From: Leptolyngbyaceae cyanobacterium CSU_1_3
Lineage (GTDB): Bacteria > Cyanobacteriota > Cyanobacteriia > Leptolyngbyales > Leptolyngbyaceae
DNA: 51,761 nt
Assembly: GCA_012034655.1 (NCBI GenBank)
Contig: JAAUOZ010000010.1
Span: 1-51,761 of the forward strand
Reading direction: 5' to 3'
Shown piece by piece: positions 43,588 to 51,761 of this stretch; within the stretch, counting starts at the first letter, position 1; the number at the start of each line of letters is the position of its first letter. The notes under the pieces are model-generated. The model had not been told where the DNA came from and searched no databases. It saw only the letters and a program-made list of their open reading frames with translations. A program made the translations under genes and the position numbers.

Positions 43588-44376
43588 TTACTTTTTGGAG
43601 ATGAAGTGTACCCAAAAGTTGGTATCGGGAATGCATAGGCGCTTGATCATGTCGTAGGAATAGTGAACATATTTGCCTTTGTTGTCTTCGATGCCAAAGG
43701 TGTTGCGATCGTATCCCCAGGAATACCACTCTCCGAAGGGGTCGTGCGCCAAAAAGCCTTGCTCATCAAAACCAGCCAGCACGACGATGTGACCAAAATC
43801 GGTGAAATATCCGTGAATGACAAGGGGTTTGTTGTCAGTGAGCCATTCTTTAGCCTGTTCGATCGTTCCATCGGTTCTAAAGTTGTCGCGACACCCATAA
43901 GCTTCAACGATCGTGGCCAAATCGTGGGGGTCGTGGCGGCTGAGGCGATTTTGCTCGGCGTATTCATAAAGCTCATCCTCAAACTGACCGATGTTATTTT
44001 TGCGTTTGGCCCCCAAAAATTCTAAGCACATCGCCAATGAAGTCACATTGCAGGAACCGTTGGGGTTGAGTTCGTTGTCACGCTGAGACTTGTAGGGAAT
44101 GTTGAGCTTGGTTGTGATCGGAACGGCTCTTGGAAACACGCGCGTGCCGTCTCTGCGAATCTCGGCATGTTTGCCAAAAACGTACCAAACATTAGTGTCT
44201 TTGAAGGTGTCCTTGGCAAAAAAGCAGCGAACGTGATCGCGCTCGACGGTAAAGGAATCGAGTTCGAGAATTCTGTCGGCGGCGATCGATTGCTTAAAAT
44301 CGTCGGGCAATTCTGAAGACTGGATCGGTTTACGCTTGAGAACGGTGGGGGCGAGGATTTTGAGTGTTAGTGACAT
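43588..44376 (-). CDS. C39-like cysteine peptidase family protein
   Basis: The 262-residue protein has an N-terminal SH3-like beta region (residues ~1-85) and a papain-like C39_2 domain: the Cys in NPNGSCNVTSLAMCLEFLG, the His in DFGHIVVLAGFDEQGFLAHD and the Asp in the last three letters of that block. There is no signal peptide. It could cleave a peptide or be a non-classical hydrolase. It stands alone on the minus strand, and copy E ends 20 bp from its stop. Confidence 0.8.
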   Translation of the reverse strand: MSLTLKILAPTVLKRKPIQSSELPDDFKQSIAADRILELDSFTVERDHVRCFFAKDTFKDTNVWYVFGKHAEIRRDGTRVFPRAVPITTKLNIPYKSQRDNELNPNGSCNVTSLAMCLEFLGAKRKNNIGQFEDELYEYAEQNRLSRHDPHDLATIVEAYGCRDNFRTDGTIEQAKEWLTDNKPLVIHGYFTDFGHIVVLAGFDEQGFLAHDPFGEWYSWGYDRNTFGIEDNKGKYVHYSYDMIKRLCIPDTNFWVHFISKK

Positions 44377-44539
44377 AGGACACCCGCTAAGTGAGGGGGG
44401 AAAGAATCTGAGATTTGAACCCTATTTTTCCCAGATTCTCTAAGGAGCAACAAACAAATGATCCACCCTTTTGGGTGCAGTTTCCAGACAACTTTATAGA
44501 TTGAAAAGAAAAATGGACGTTGCTGAATAAAAGGATGAA

Positions 44540-44660
44540 TAGCCCTCCTCACGCAGTGGGGCGAGAGCTTAGAGAAGGGAGCCAAAAGTCTGGTTCCCTC
44601 GACCTTTAGGAGAGGGCGAGGGTGAGGGTGAATTTGACGGTTTATCTCTAGATTCAGCAG
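44540..44660. repeat. GC-rich dispersed repeat fragment upstream of argS
   Basis: The text CTTTAGGAGAGGGCGAGGGT GAGGGT near 44609-44634 resembles, in reverse orientation, the hairpin-rich interior of the dispersed elements. No terminal inverted repeats are found. The remaining gap to argS shows nothing else. Confidence 0.4.
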
Positions 44661-44819
44661 CGCCGTTTTTGCAATCTAAACTCACAAATCTAGAATCTAA
44701 AATGGCACAATTTCCTGGCTGTTTCTTGCCCAAACGATCGCCTGTGCTCAATGATAGAGAGTCGAGTCGCTATTCTAGAAGTGACTCCCGACAATGTTCT
44801 GTCTGTAGGCCTTGAGAGT

Positions 44820-46607
44820 ATGGATGCCACGAATGCTTCGCAGTTTTCCCCAAACGGGGCGATCGCACAGTTGAGACACCGCTTTGAGCAAGCCTTGGTT
44901 GCTGCCTTTGGAGACGAACTCGCAGGAGCCGATCCACTTTTAGTGCCGTCGAGTAACCCCAAGTTTGGCGATTATCAGTCAAATGCGCCGATGTCGCTAG
45001 CGAAACGGTTGGGCAAAGCACCACGGGCGATCGCTGAAGCACTCATCCAAAACCTGGATGTGTCAGATTTGTGCCTGTCGCCCAGCGTGGCAGGGCCGGG
45101 GTTTATTAACTTAACCCTCAAGCCAGATTATCTAGAAGCGCGATTGAATGCGATGCACGACGACGATCGTCTCAGTGTTGCCCTCGCCCAAACGGCAAAG
45201 CGCATTGTAGTCGATTTCTCCAGCCCCAATATTGCCAAAGAAATGCACGTCGGGCATCTGCGATCGACCATCATCGGCGACTGCATTGCCCGCATTCTAG
45301 AGTTTCAAGGCCACGATGTGCTCCGTCTCAACCATGTGGGTGATTGGGGAACGCAGTTTGGCATGTTGATCACGTATTTGCGCGAAGTCGCTCCCGCAGC
45401 CTTGACGACGGCCGACGCGATCGACCTGGGCGACCTGGTAGCCTTTTACAAAAAAGCCAAACAGCGATTTGATGAAGACCCACAGTTTCAGGAGACCGCT
45501 CGCCAGGAGGTCGTGCGATTGCAATCGGGAGCGGCAGACACCCTACGAGCCTGGAAGTTGCTCTGTGAACAGTCTCGACGTGAATTTCAGGAGATTTACG
45601 ATCGGTTGGATATCTGCCTGACAGAGCGAGGAGAATCTTTCTACAATTCACTGTTGGCAGATGTAGTAGCAGACTTAGAACAAGCGGGTTTGCTCGTTGA
45701 AGACCAGGGGGCAAAGTGCGTCTTTCTCGAAGGATTTAGCAATCGCGAGGGGCAGCCCTTACCGCTTATTATTCAAAAGTCCGATGGGGGTTATAACTAT
45801 GCTACGACCGATCTAGCGGCTATTCGCCAACGCATTCACCAAGAACACGCCCAACGGTTGATCTATGTTACAGATGCGGGGCAATCAAATCACTTTGCTC
45901 AAGTGTTTCAGGTGGCGCGACGATCGCAGTGGATTCCTGCCACCGTGCAGGTTGAGCATGTTCCGTTTGGGCTGGTGCAAGGTGAAGATGGCAAACGGCT
46001 GAAGACACGATCGGGCGATACGGTGCGGCTGCGAGATTTGTTGGATGAAGCAGTGCTGCGGGCCCGGGCCGATATAGAGGCGCGTTTGCAGGAAAAAGAC
46101 CATCAAGAATCGGAGGAATTTATCGCCGCTACTTCGCAAATAGTGGGCATTAGCGCAGTGAAATACGCAGACCTGAGCCAAAATCGCACCAGCAATTACA
46201 TCTTTAGCTTCGATAAAATGCTTGCCCTGCAAGGCAACACTGCCCCCTATATGCTCTATGCCTATGCGCGGGTGCAATCGATTAGTCGAGAAGGAAAAAT
46301 TGACTTCCAAAACCTTGGATCTGATGCCAAAGTTTTGCTCAAAGAAGAAACAGAATTGACCCTAGCAAAACACCTGTTGCAGCTAGAAGAAATTATTCAT
46401 TTAGTTAGCCAAGATCTGTTGCCCAATCGATTATGCCAATATTTGTTTGAACTCAGCCAAAAATACAATCAGTTCTATGAGACTTGCCCTGTTCTCAAGG
46501 CTGAAGAACCGCTCAAAGCATCTCGCCTCATGCTCTGCGACCTGACCGCCCGCACCCTAAAACTAGGACTTTCCCTGTTAGGAATTTCAGTCTTAGAGCG
46601 AATGTAA
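44820..46607 (+). CDS. argS: Arginyl-tRNA synthetase
   Basis: The protein has the HIGH-type motif in [13 protein letters not shown], preceded by [12 protein letters not shown]. The class I block [15 protein letters not shown] follows, then [12 protein letters not shown], the KMSKS equivalent ([14 protein letters not shown]) and a DALR anticodon domain ([16 protein letters not shown] ... [12 protein letters not shown]). The ATG at 44820 is the start that best fits the family; a frame is open from 44751. It charges tRNA-Arg in the cytosol. YidD follows on the same strand 62 bp later. Confidence 0.96.
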   Translation: MDATNASQFSPNGAIAQLRHRFEQALVAAFGDELAGADPLLVPSSNPKFGDYQSNAPMSLAKRLGKAPRAIAEALIQNLDVSDLCLSPSVAGPGFINLTLKPDYLEARLNAMHDDDRLSVALAQTAKRIVVDFSSPNIAKEMHVGHLRSTIIGDCIARILEFQGHDVLRLNHVGDWGTQFGMLITYLREVAPAALTTADAIDLGDLVAFYKKAKQRFDEDPQFQETARQEVVRLQSGAADTLRAWKLLCEQSRREFQEIYDRLDICLTERGESFYNSLLADVVADLEQAGLLVEDQGAKCVFLEGFSNREGQPLPLIIQKSDGGYNYATTDLAAIRQRIHQEHAQRLIYVTDAGQSNHFAQVFQVARRSQWIPATVQVEHVPFGLVQGEDGKRLKTRSGDTVRLRDLLDEAVLRARADIEARLQEKDHQESEEFIAATSQIVGISAVKYADLSQNRTSNYIFSFDKMLALQGNTAPYMLYAYARVQSISREGKIDFQNLGSDAKVLLKEETELTLAKHLLQLEEIIHLVSQDLLPNRLCQYLFELSQKYNQFYETCPVLKAEEPLKASRLMLCDLTARTLKLGLSLLGISVLERM

Positions 46608-46669
46608 TCAGACCCATATAATTGGCTGCAATTTGTAAAATATTGCTAGACCAAAGCATCATCATTGCC

Positions 46670-46894
46670 ATGAAAATTCTCCTGATTGGCTTGCTTCAGG
46701 GTTATCGATCGTTCATTTCGCCCTTACGTTTGCCCACTTGTCGATTTCAGCCCACTTGCTCAGAGTATGCGATCGTCGCCCTCAACCAATACGGCGCGCT
46801 CAAGGGCACTTGGCTAGCCACTCAGCGAATTTGTCGCTGCAATCCGTGGCATGAAGGCGGATACGATCCGGTTCCAAAGAAGGAGGAGGAATGA
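46670..46894 (+). CDS. yidD: Membrane protein insertion efficiency factor YidD
   Basis: The protein starts at ATG 46670 ([20 protein letters not shown]). It has the family blocks [19 protein letters not shown] and [18 protein letters not shown] longer frame from 46622 needs a TTG start. It has 74 residues, as is usual. YidD helps the insertase YidC; it is peripheral to the membrane. It lies downstream of argS on the same strand. Confidence 0.95.
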   Translation: MKILLIGLLQGYRSFISPLRLPTCRFQPTCSEYAIVALNQYGALKGTWLATQRICRCNPWHEGGYDPVPKKEEE

Positions 46895-46949
46895 AGGCTT
46901 AGCTAGGCTTGGCTTGAGAGTTATGTTTGAGAGTAGTGCTCAAGATGTA

Positions 46950-46989
46950 ATGCCATTGTGCTGTCAGAGTCCCGACAGCACAATGGCAT
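46950..46989. repeat. Perfect 16-bp inverted repeat downstream of yidD
   Basis: ATGCCATTGTGCTGTC (46950-46965) and GACAGCACAATGGCAT (46974-46989) are exact reverse complements with an 8-base loop. No T-run follows, but a CATCATT direct repeat does. It could be a terminator-like structure, a protein-binding site or a small RNA element. The region 46895-47235 has no gene; the second structure in it is the minus-strand terminator at 47078. Confidence 0.7.
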
Positions 46990-47077
46990 CATTCTGTCAT
47001 CATTACCTGTTTGGGGCACTCCCAAAATTTAATGGATTGAAAAAATTTAAGTAAACGAAAAAAAATAAGTGAAAACG

Positions 47078-47103
47078 AAAAAAGTGGGGCCCTTCGACCC
47101 CAC
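47078..47103 (-). terminator. Intrinsic terminator downstream of the HetZ-family gene
   Basis: On the minus strand GTGGGG pairs with CCCCAC around the loop TCGAAGGG and is followed by TTTTTT (47083-47078). It lies 130 bp after the stop of the gene at 47236. Confidence 0.8.
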
Positions 47104-47235
47104 CCATTCACTACCAAAACTTATAACACCTGTCAGATTCCTAGTTTCTAAATTGTTGATTTGAGCCATCAAACCTTGGCTGACATTGAGCAAGAAATCG
47201 GAGGTTTTTGACGCTGCTACCCAACAAAAAATCCC

Positions 47236-48528
47236 TCATCCCTCACCTTTCATCCCTTTATTTTCCTTAGGTTGATTGCGCGTCTGACGGGCGGACTCTA
47301 GGAGAGTGCCCCAACGCTTTTGTAATTGCTTGGCAGTACATTTAAGTGCCTGCAAGATTTCTTGATCAGTGGCTGCCGATCGCTTGAGTTGGATGAGTTT
47401 CTGCTGCTCTGGAGATAGCCCCGCCAAGAATAGATCCCATTCCTGCGGCGACAGCCCTAGGTTTTGATCGAGATCCGCGCCCAGCCATTCGTGCACCAGT
47501 TTCCAATTTTGGGAGGTCGAAAACTTCTCAACGTGATACTTAAATCGCTGCTGCAAATAATCGCGCTGACGAGGCGTAAGGCTGAGCACCTCATCGATTT
47601 CTGGAACCGACAGATCTTGCAGTTTCAACGCCAGATAGCTGGCACAATCCTCCTGCCCCTGAGCTTCGAGATATTGCATAAGCTCGACAATGACTCGATC
47701 GCGCAGGGCTGCCTCAGACGGGTCAACCCGATCGGCAACCATCTGCTCACGAATCATCTGCATAATAGGCGATCGACCGTAGGCTTCTGCCTCGTCTCCT
47801 TTGGCCGATTCCATTGCGGTTTCGATGTCTACGGCGATTTCTTGGGGCTGGCGATGGGCAAAACGCTGGGCCCGGAGAATGATTAGCTGCTGATTGTGCT
47901 GGCTGGGTAAGGTAATGCGCCGTTTGGCATACTGCTCAGTAAAAGCCATATATTCTGCCAGTTGTAGCCGAGTCCGAGGTTGGTAGTCTTCTGGAAGCTC
48001 ATTCTCGCGGCGAAAGGCCCGCAGCGACTCGGTGTAGAACCCTTGCAGAAAATCTTCAATCAGCGTAAATCGGGCCTGAAAGCTCATCTGTAAATGGGCC
48101 GGCGCGATCGGACGATAGACCATCGTGCTCAGAGTGCTGTGTAGCTCGATTCGCCCCTGACGAGAACCGAGACGGTAGTAGTTGACGCACTTTTCTAGAC
48201 GATAGCGACCCAGCGTAATGCGCCAAGATCCTACTTCGCCAGAGGTCTGGATGCGATCGCTCTTGCTACAAATCCGTTCGACTTCGGCGGCAATGCGCTG
48301 GGTGATGGCCTGAGCGTTTTTCTCAGGAACTTGAATTTCAGCTTCGAGGTCGATCGCCAGCAGTTGACCGAGCTTATCAATGTTTGACTGATTGAGAGTA
48401 GATGGGGTGCGGTCATCTTCCGCTTGAGAATGGACTGTGTTGGATGCGGAAAGACCACCGTTGTCAGGGAGAGAAGCCGTATGGGGGCGGACTTCTTGCT
48501 TAAGAGAGTTGGCAGATTTTGCGTTCAT
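47236..48528 (-). CDS. HetZ-family regulatory protein
   Basis: The 430-residue protein has a low-complexity N-terminus (~1-50), a central domain (GSWRITLGRYRLEKCVNYYR, LGSRQGRIELHSTLSTMVYR, ARFTLIEDFLQGFYTESLRA), and a C-terminal helix-turn-helix part that looks like sigma region 4 (LTPRQRDYLQQRFKYHVEKF; SPEQQKLIQLKRSAATDQEI). This matches, by memory of the family, the HetZ/HetZ-related proteins, which in Anabaena regulate heterocyst differentiation and are also widespread in non-heterocystous filaments. The exact member cannot be told. A small inverted repeat sits upstream. Confidence 0.65.
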   Translation of the reverse strand: MNAKSANSLKQEVRPHTASLPDNGGLSASNTVHSQAEDDRTPSTLNQSNIDKLGQLLAIDLEAEIQVPEKNAQAITQRIAAEVERICSKSDRIQTSGEVGSWRITLGRYRLEKCVNYYRLGSRQGRIELHSTLSTMVYRPIAPAHLQMSFQARFTLIEDFLQGFYTESLRAFRRENELPEDYQPRTRLQLAEYMAFTEQYAKRRITLPSQHNQQLIILRAQRFAHRQPQEIAVDIETAMESAKGDEAEAYGRSPIMQMIREQMVADRVDPSEAALRDRVIVELMQYLEAQGQEDCASYLALKLQDLSVPEIDEVLSLTPRQRDYLQQRFKYHVEKFSTSQNWKLVHEWLGADLDQNLGLSPQEWDLFLAGLSPEQQKLIQLKRSAATDQEILQALKCTAKQLQKRWGTLLESARQTRNQPKENKGMKGEG

Positions 48529-48644
48529 TGTCAGACCCAGACTTGGTAGTGCACACCAGTCCCTACACCACGGCGTGGGATGACTACGGCGAATCCCGGA
48601 TGTGCGTATGGCAGTTTTTCAGTTGGACAGTAATCTCACCAGGT

Positions 48645-48660
48645 TGTCTACTGTTAGACA
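48645..48660. promoter_or_regulatory. Small perfect inverted repeat upstream of the HetZ-family gene
   Basis: TGTCTA-CTGT-TAGACA lies 117 bp upstream of the HetZ-family start, in the 278 bp gap before yciO. It has the form of a dimer binding site. The role is speculative. Confidence 0.35.
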
Positions 48661-48806
48661 GCCCTGTGCAAAGGGGCAAAGTCCTCCTAATTCAGCCCAG
48701 TGAGCGGCTCAGTAGGTACGATCGTCCGACTTGATCAAAAGTATACTACTGTCTTTCAGTGGACGGTTGCCCAGGTGACAGTACGGAGGATGAGTAATCT
48801 AGGGAT

Positions 48807-49445
48807 TTAGAGTTTGTTGACTACAGACTCCCATCCCAGACCTTGACGCACGACGATCGGTTCCTCACCTGCTAAATCAATAATGGTAGACACCTCATAG
48901 GTAGGCTCTTCGCCCGTGTCTATGATCAGGTCTACGGATTTTTCTAGACTGTCGAATAGGTCGGCTTGGGAGGGATACTCAATTTCTTGCCCTGCCTCTG
49001 CCTGAACGTGAGCAGAAGTTGAAATCACAGGGTTGCCCAAAGTTTTGAGCAGCGCGGCACAAAGGCGATGATCTGGCACTCGAATGCCTGTGGTTTTGCG
49101 TTTGGGATTCATCACAAGCTTGGGGACGAGCTTGGTCGCTGGCAGCAAAAAGGTATAGGAACCCGGAATTAGGCTTTTCATAAGGCGATAGGCGGGGTCG
49201 CTCACTACGGCATACTGAGAAATATCAGAGAGCGACGGGCACAAAAAGGTTAACGGCTTGTCGTTTGACAGTTGCTTGAGTTGGCGCACACGCTGCACGG
49301 CTGACTTGGAGTTGAGGTCGCAGCCGATCGCATACACCGTATCGGTTGGGTAAAGCATGACTGCCCCATTCCGTAAGGCCTCTACAATTTGTTGAATGCC
49401 GCGCGCCTGCGGATTTTGGGGATGAATTTTGTGAATCGTGGTCAT
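48807..49445 (-). CDS. yciO: YciO/YrdC/Sua5 family protein (threonylcarbamoyl-AMP synthase-like)
   Basis: The 212-residue protein has MLYPTDTVYAIGCDLNSKSA, LSNDKPLTFLCPSLSDISQY and KTTGIRVPDHRLCAALL, then NPVISTSAH. These are the nucleotide- and RNA-binding blocks of YrdC/Sua5. The pattern with KRKTTGIRVPD fits the YciO branch, which is shorter than Sua5 and whose cellular role is less certain than that of TsaC. It stands upstream of and divergent from larC (72 bp between). Confidence 0.9.
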   Translation of the reverse strand: MTTIHKIHPQNPQARGIQQIVEALRNGAVMLYPTDTVYAIGCDLNSKSAVQRVRQLKQLSNDKPLTFLCPSLSDISQYAVVSDPAYRLMKSLIPGSYTFLLPATKLVPKLVMNPKRKTTGIRVPDHRLCAALLKTLGNPVISTSAHVQAEAGQEIEYPSQADLFDSLEKSVDLIIDTGEEPTYEVSTIIDLAGEEPIVVRQGLGWESVVNKL

Positions 49446-49517
49446 ATTAAAAAGAAGACAGGTGTAGGGTAGGGTGTGAGAATTTCTGATGATTGCTTGT
49501 TAACGTTGCACTTTTGA

Positions 49518-50935
49518 ATGATGAGTAAAGTTGCTTATTTAGAGTGCCCGACTGGGGTAGCGGGGGATATGTGCTTGGGGGCGCTGGTGAGTGGAGGTGT
49601 CCCTTTAGACTACCTGACTACGAAGCTCGATCGATTGGGGATTGCAGAAGAGTATGAGCTAGGCACAGAACTGGTACATCGAAATGGGCAGCAGGCGATG
49701 AAGGTGCATGTCAAACTCAAGGATGCGACACCTGAACATTCTGTTCATTGGCAGGATCACCATCACCCGCATTCTCAAGGTCATGATCACCCGCATTCTC
49801 ACGAACCAAAATCTACCCAGTCTCACAGGTCGCGATCGCTCATCTACCTGAAATTGAACAAATGATCAAAGGGGCTGAGTTGCCTCCACGGGCGGAAGCC
49901 TGGAGTTTGGCAGTGTTTCAGCAATTGGCAGTAGCAGAGGGTGCGGTGCATGGCATTGCGCCAGAGCAGGTGCATTTTCACGAAGTGGGGGCGATCGATG
50001 CGATCGTGGATATCGTGGGAACCTGCCTAGGGCTGGATTGGTTAGACGTGGATCAAATTTATTGTTCCAATTTGCCAACCGGCGGCGGAACGGTCTGGGC
50101 GGCTCATGGGCGCTTGCCTGTGCCAGTTCCGGCGGTTCTAAAGCTCTATGAAATGCGCCAAGTTCCTATCTACAGCAATGGCATTGAACGAGAATTGGTG
50201 ACTCCGACGGGGGCAGCGATCGTCACTACATTAGCGACTCGGTTTGGCGCTCCTCCTAGCCTGACGCTGCAAAAAATTGGGCTGGGTGCAGGTTCGTTGA
50301 ATTTACCAATTCCAAATATTCTGCGGCTCTGGATTGGCGAAACTGACTCAAGAAGTGAAAAGCAAGAAAGCGAGCAAAAAGAACGTAAGCACACAAAAAG
50401 TGAGCACACAGAAAACGAACCCAAAGAACGTGAGAAACAAGAGGTACGATTGCAACCCAAGTCTCAAGCCCAAAATGCTTTCTTTCAGGATTCTATTGTG
50501 GCTTTAGAAACGCAGATTGACGACCTCAACCCTCAAGCGATCGGCTATGTGTTTGAAAGCTTATTTCTAGTGGGGGCAGTGGATGTTTTTACCCAAGCGA
50601 TCGGCATGAAAAAATCGCGCCCTGGAGTTTTGCTAACGGTAATTTGCCCTGCTGAGAAAGTTGCTGATTGTGAAAAAGTTCTATTTTGTGAAACCAGTAC
50701 TTTGGGGATTCGACACTCAGCGCAGCGACGCTCGATTTTGGGGCGAGATTTTCAAACAGTCAAGACAAAATATGGTTCGATTCAAGTGAAAGTGGCTCGA
50801 TCGCAGATGGGTGAAGTGCTCAATGTTCAACCCGAATATGAAGACTGTGCCCAGATTGCCCGACACCATAATATTGCCTGGCGTGAAGTCCATCGAATTG
50901 CCCTCCAAAGCTGGCATCATCAACATCATCAATAA
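49518..50935 (+). CDS. larC: Nickel-pincer cofactor biosynthesis protein LarC (frameshift near 49800-49840)
   Basis: The first frame ([20 protein letters not shown] ... [20 protein letters not shown]) has the LarC start and a His-rich loop. The second (from about 49840) has [56 protein letters not shown] and [20 protein letters not shown]. One missing base between them, probably near the AAAA at about 49807, joins the two. A Lys/Glu-rich insert (residues ~275-310) is unusual. LarC inserts nickel into the pincer cofactor of lactate racemase. No larA, larB or larE is in the window. Confidence 0.9.
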
Positions 50936-50944
50936 GCAAAAAAA

Positions 50945-50969
50945 CCAAGTAGATATATTTTCTACTTGG
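50945..50969 (+). terminator. Terminator after larC
   Basis: CCAAGTAGA (50945-50953) and TCTACTTGG (50961-50969) form a perfect 9 bp stem, flanked by A7 on the left and ATTTTT on the right. It fits a terminator for larC and, on the other strand, for the convergent lipoprotein gene. Confidence 0.75.
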
Positions 50970-51051
50970 CAACATTTTTAAGGTTTAGAGGAGATTTAGA
51001 CCCTACTTTGGAGCCTTTTTTCGCCCTGGCCAGCGAGTCTGAGCACGAGTT

Positions 51052-51744
51052 CTAATCGATCGTATTCTTGGTGGTTTGCTTCACCGCATCAGCAGCAGTT
51101 TCGCTGGCACGCTGTACACTTTTTCCAGCATCTTCAACCGTGCGAGAACCTGCTTTTGTTACGTCTTCTACCTTATTCTTAACTGCACCCACTACATCCT
51201 TCACACTTTGACCTACATCTTTGCCAGCTTGCTTGGCATTTTCTTTAACAGAGTCAGCGCTGGATTGCACCTCATCACCCATTTGTTTTGCTTTACTTAC
51301 TGCTTTATTTCTGTTAGCAGCAGCATCTTCGCTAATATCTCTGACATCTTCTTTGAGAGTGTTAGTTGCCCCTTTAACGCCCTCAATAACTTTGTTGGTA
51401 CGCTCTTGAATAGGTGCACCACTGCGATAGTTATCAACGTATTGATCGACACTATCAACGCGCTTGGTGTTGATATCTTTTCGGCACGATCGATCAGAGC
51501 TTTCGTTTTGGCTGCCGTTCCCTTAGCGGCTTCACCGGGGTCCGTATCGCTAAAATTGTTCATTCCGCCTTCGTAGGGTTGGGTTTGCCCCACGGGGTTG
51601 GGGCCGTCTCCCATTGTGCCTTTAGGCATTTTGCCTGAGCATCACCATTACAAGCAGTCGTAAAAAGTACCAAAATTCCTGCTAGAAAGACCGTTAAAAT
51701 TTGACCTAGACGAATTGATTTGAAAAAGAGATGATGTTGCTCAT
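51052..51744 (-). CDS. Helical lipoprotein, low-temperature/stress-induced type (three one-base frameshifts)
   Basis: The ATG at 51742-51744 follows GAGGT by 6 bases. Three runs, AAAAA at 51723-51727, TTTT at 51629-51632 and TTTT at 51478-51481, each lack one base. Adding one base to each gives one frame: a signal with LAGILVLFTTAC (lipobox), then MPKGTMGDGPNPVGQTQPYE, then DINTKRVDSVDQYVDNYRSG, then a long Lys/Ala/Glu-rich amphipathic helix region (AKQMGDEVQSSADSVKENAK; TKAGSRTVEDAGKSVQRASE). The last part looks like LEA/low-temperature-induced (CsbD- or apolipoprotein-like) proteins. It is exported and lipid-anchored; the role is probably in envelope protection under stress. The family name is from memory of such sequences. 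Confidence 0.7.
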
Positions 51745-51761
51745 AAAGTTACCTCGTTGAT

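Noticed and set aside
43588-44376. C39 peptidase as part of a bacteriocin exporter
   Set aside because: The gene stands alone, with no ABC transporter or leader peptide nearby, and lacks membrane segments.
1-51761. CRISPR array, tRNA or rRNA genes
   Set aside because: I scanned for regularly spaced repeats and for tRNA-like T-loop/anticodon patterns and found none; the only regular repeats are the GATATC pairs, SSFD units and the GMGGMP units.

Overview
The window is about 52 kb of cyanobacterial chromosome. The palindrome GCGATCGC (HIP1) and its GATCGC/CGATCG fragments occur throughout, inside and between genes, as is typical of filamentous cyanobacteria. The gene content agrees: a khpA-rpsP-ffh-phoH block, a HetZ-family protein, a PAO-like Rieske oxygenase, and nSTAND/TPR ATPases. 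The base composition and the dense HIP1 suggest a Leptolyngbya/Oscillatoriales-type filamentous form, but the genus cannot be fixed. I see no rRNA, tRNA or CRISPR array.

Layout. (1) 1-14.5 kb: two parts of the URC-type pyrimidine (uracil) catabolic route, a partial URC4/DUF1688 gene at the left edge and a URC1 (GTP cyclohydrolase II-like) gene at 13.1-14.4 kb. Both are on the minus strand. Between them lie about 12 kb of accessory genes: an NfeD-like / two-helix membrane protein / AAA ATPase / nSTAND-TPR-HEAT-RAM operon behind a promoter region with a triplicated GATATC-N7-GATATC motif; a HicA/HicB-like toxin-antitoxin pair with a tandem-domain HicB; a hairpin MITE; an 871-residue membrane protein of unknown type; and a truncated HicB. 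(2) 14.5-18.2 kb: the housekeeping block phoH, khpA, rpsP, ffh. (3) 18.4-28.6 kb: a DUF2252 protein, a ClC-CBS-Usp chloride transporter, a BMP-type nucleoside-binding lipoprotein with its double ABC ATPase, and a secreted subtilase followed by a serpin lipoprotein (a protease/inhibitor pair). (4) 28.8-31.7 kb: rpe, a convergent NAD-dependent epimerase and a GNAT-like protein. (5) 31.8-37.2 kb: a directly abutting pair, a membrane-anchored coiled-coil Hsp70/actin-like ATPase and a RapA-like SNF2 helicase; this is the best candidate for an undescribed system. (6) 37.5-51.7 kb: an alpha-oxoamine synthase, conserved hypotheticals, a Rieske oxygenase, nadC, a C39-like peptidase, argS, yidD, a HetZ-family gene, yciO, larC and a helical lipoprotein.

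Two properties cut across the window. First, at least nine genes are broken by single-base indels. Most are a missing base, usually in a homopolymer run, and restoring one base gives a normal family member (clearest in nadC, the serpin, the BMP lipoprotein and the last lipoprotein). I read these mainly as sequencing or assembly errors, not gene decay. Second, a family of 105-174 bp elements with terminal inverted repeats close to TTAGGAATGTGGATT / AATCCACGTTCCTTAG is scattered through the window. In three cases the stop codon of a neighbouring gene lies inside the element's terminal repeat.

The genes do not form one pathway. The metabolic links I can defend are URC1 with URC4, possibly fed by the nucleoside-type ABC importer, and the helicase with the Hsp70-like partner. 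The rest is ordinary chromosome with accessory inserts.
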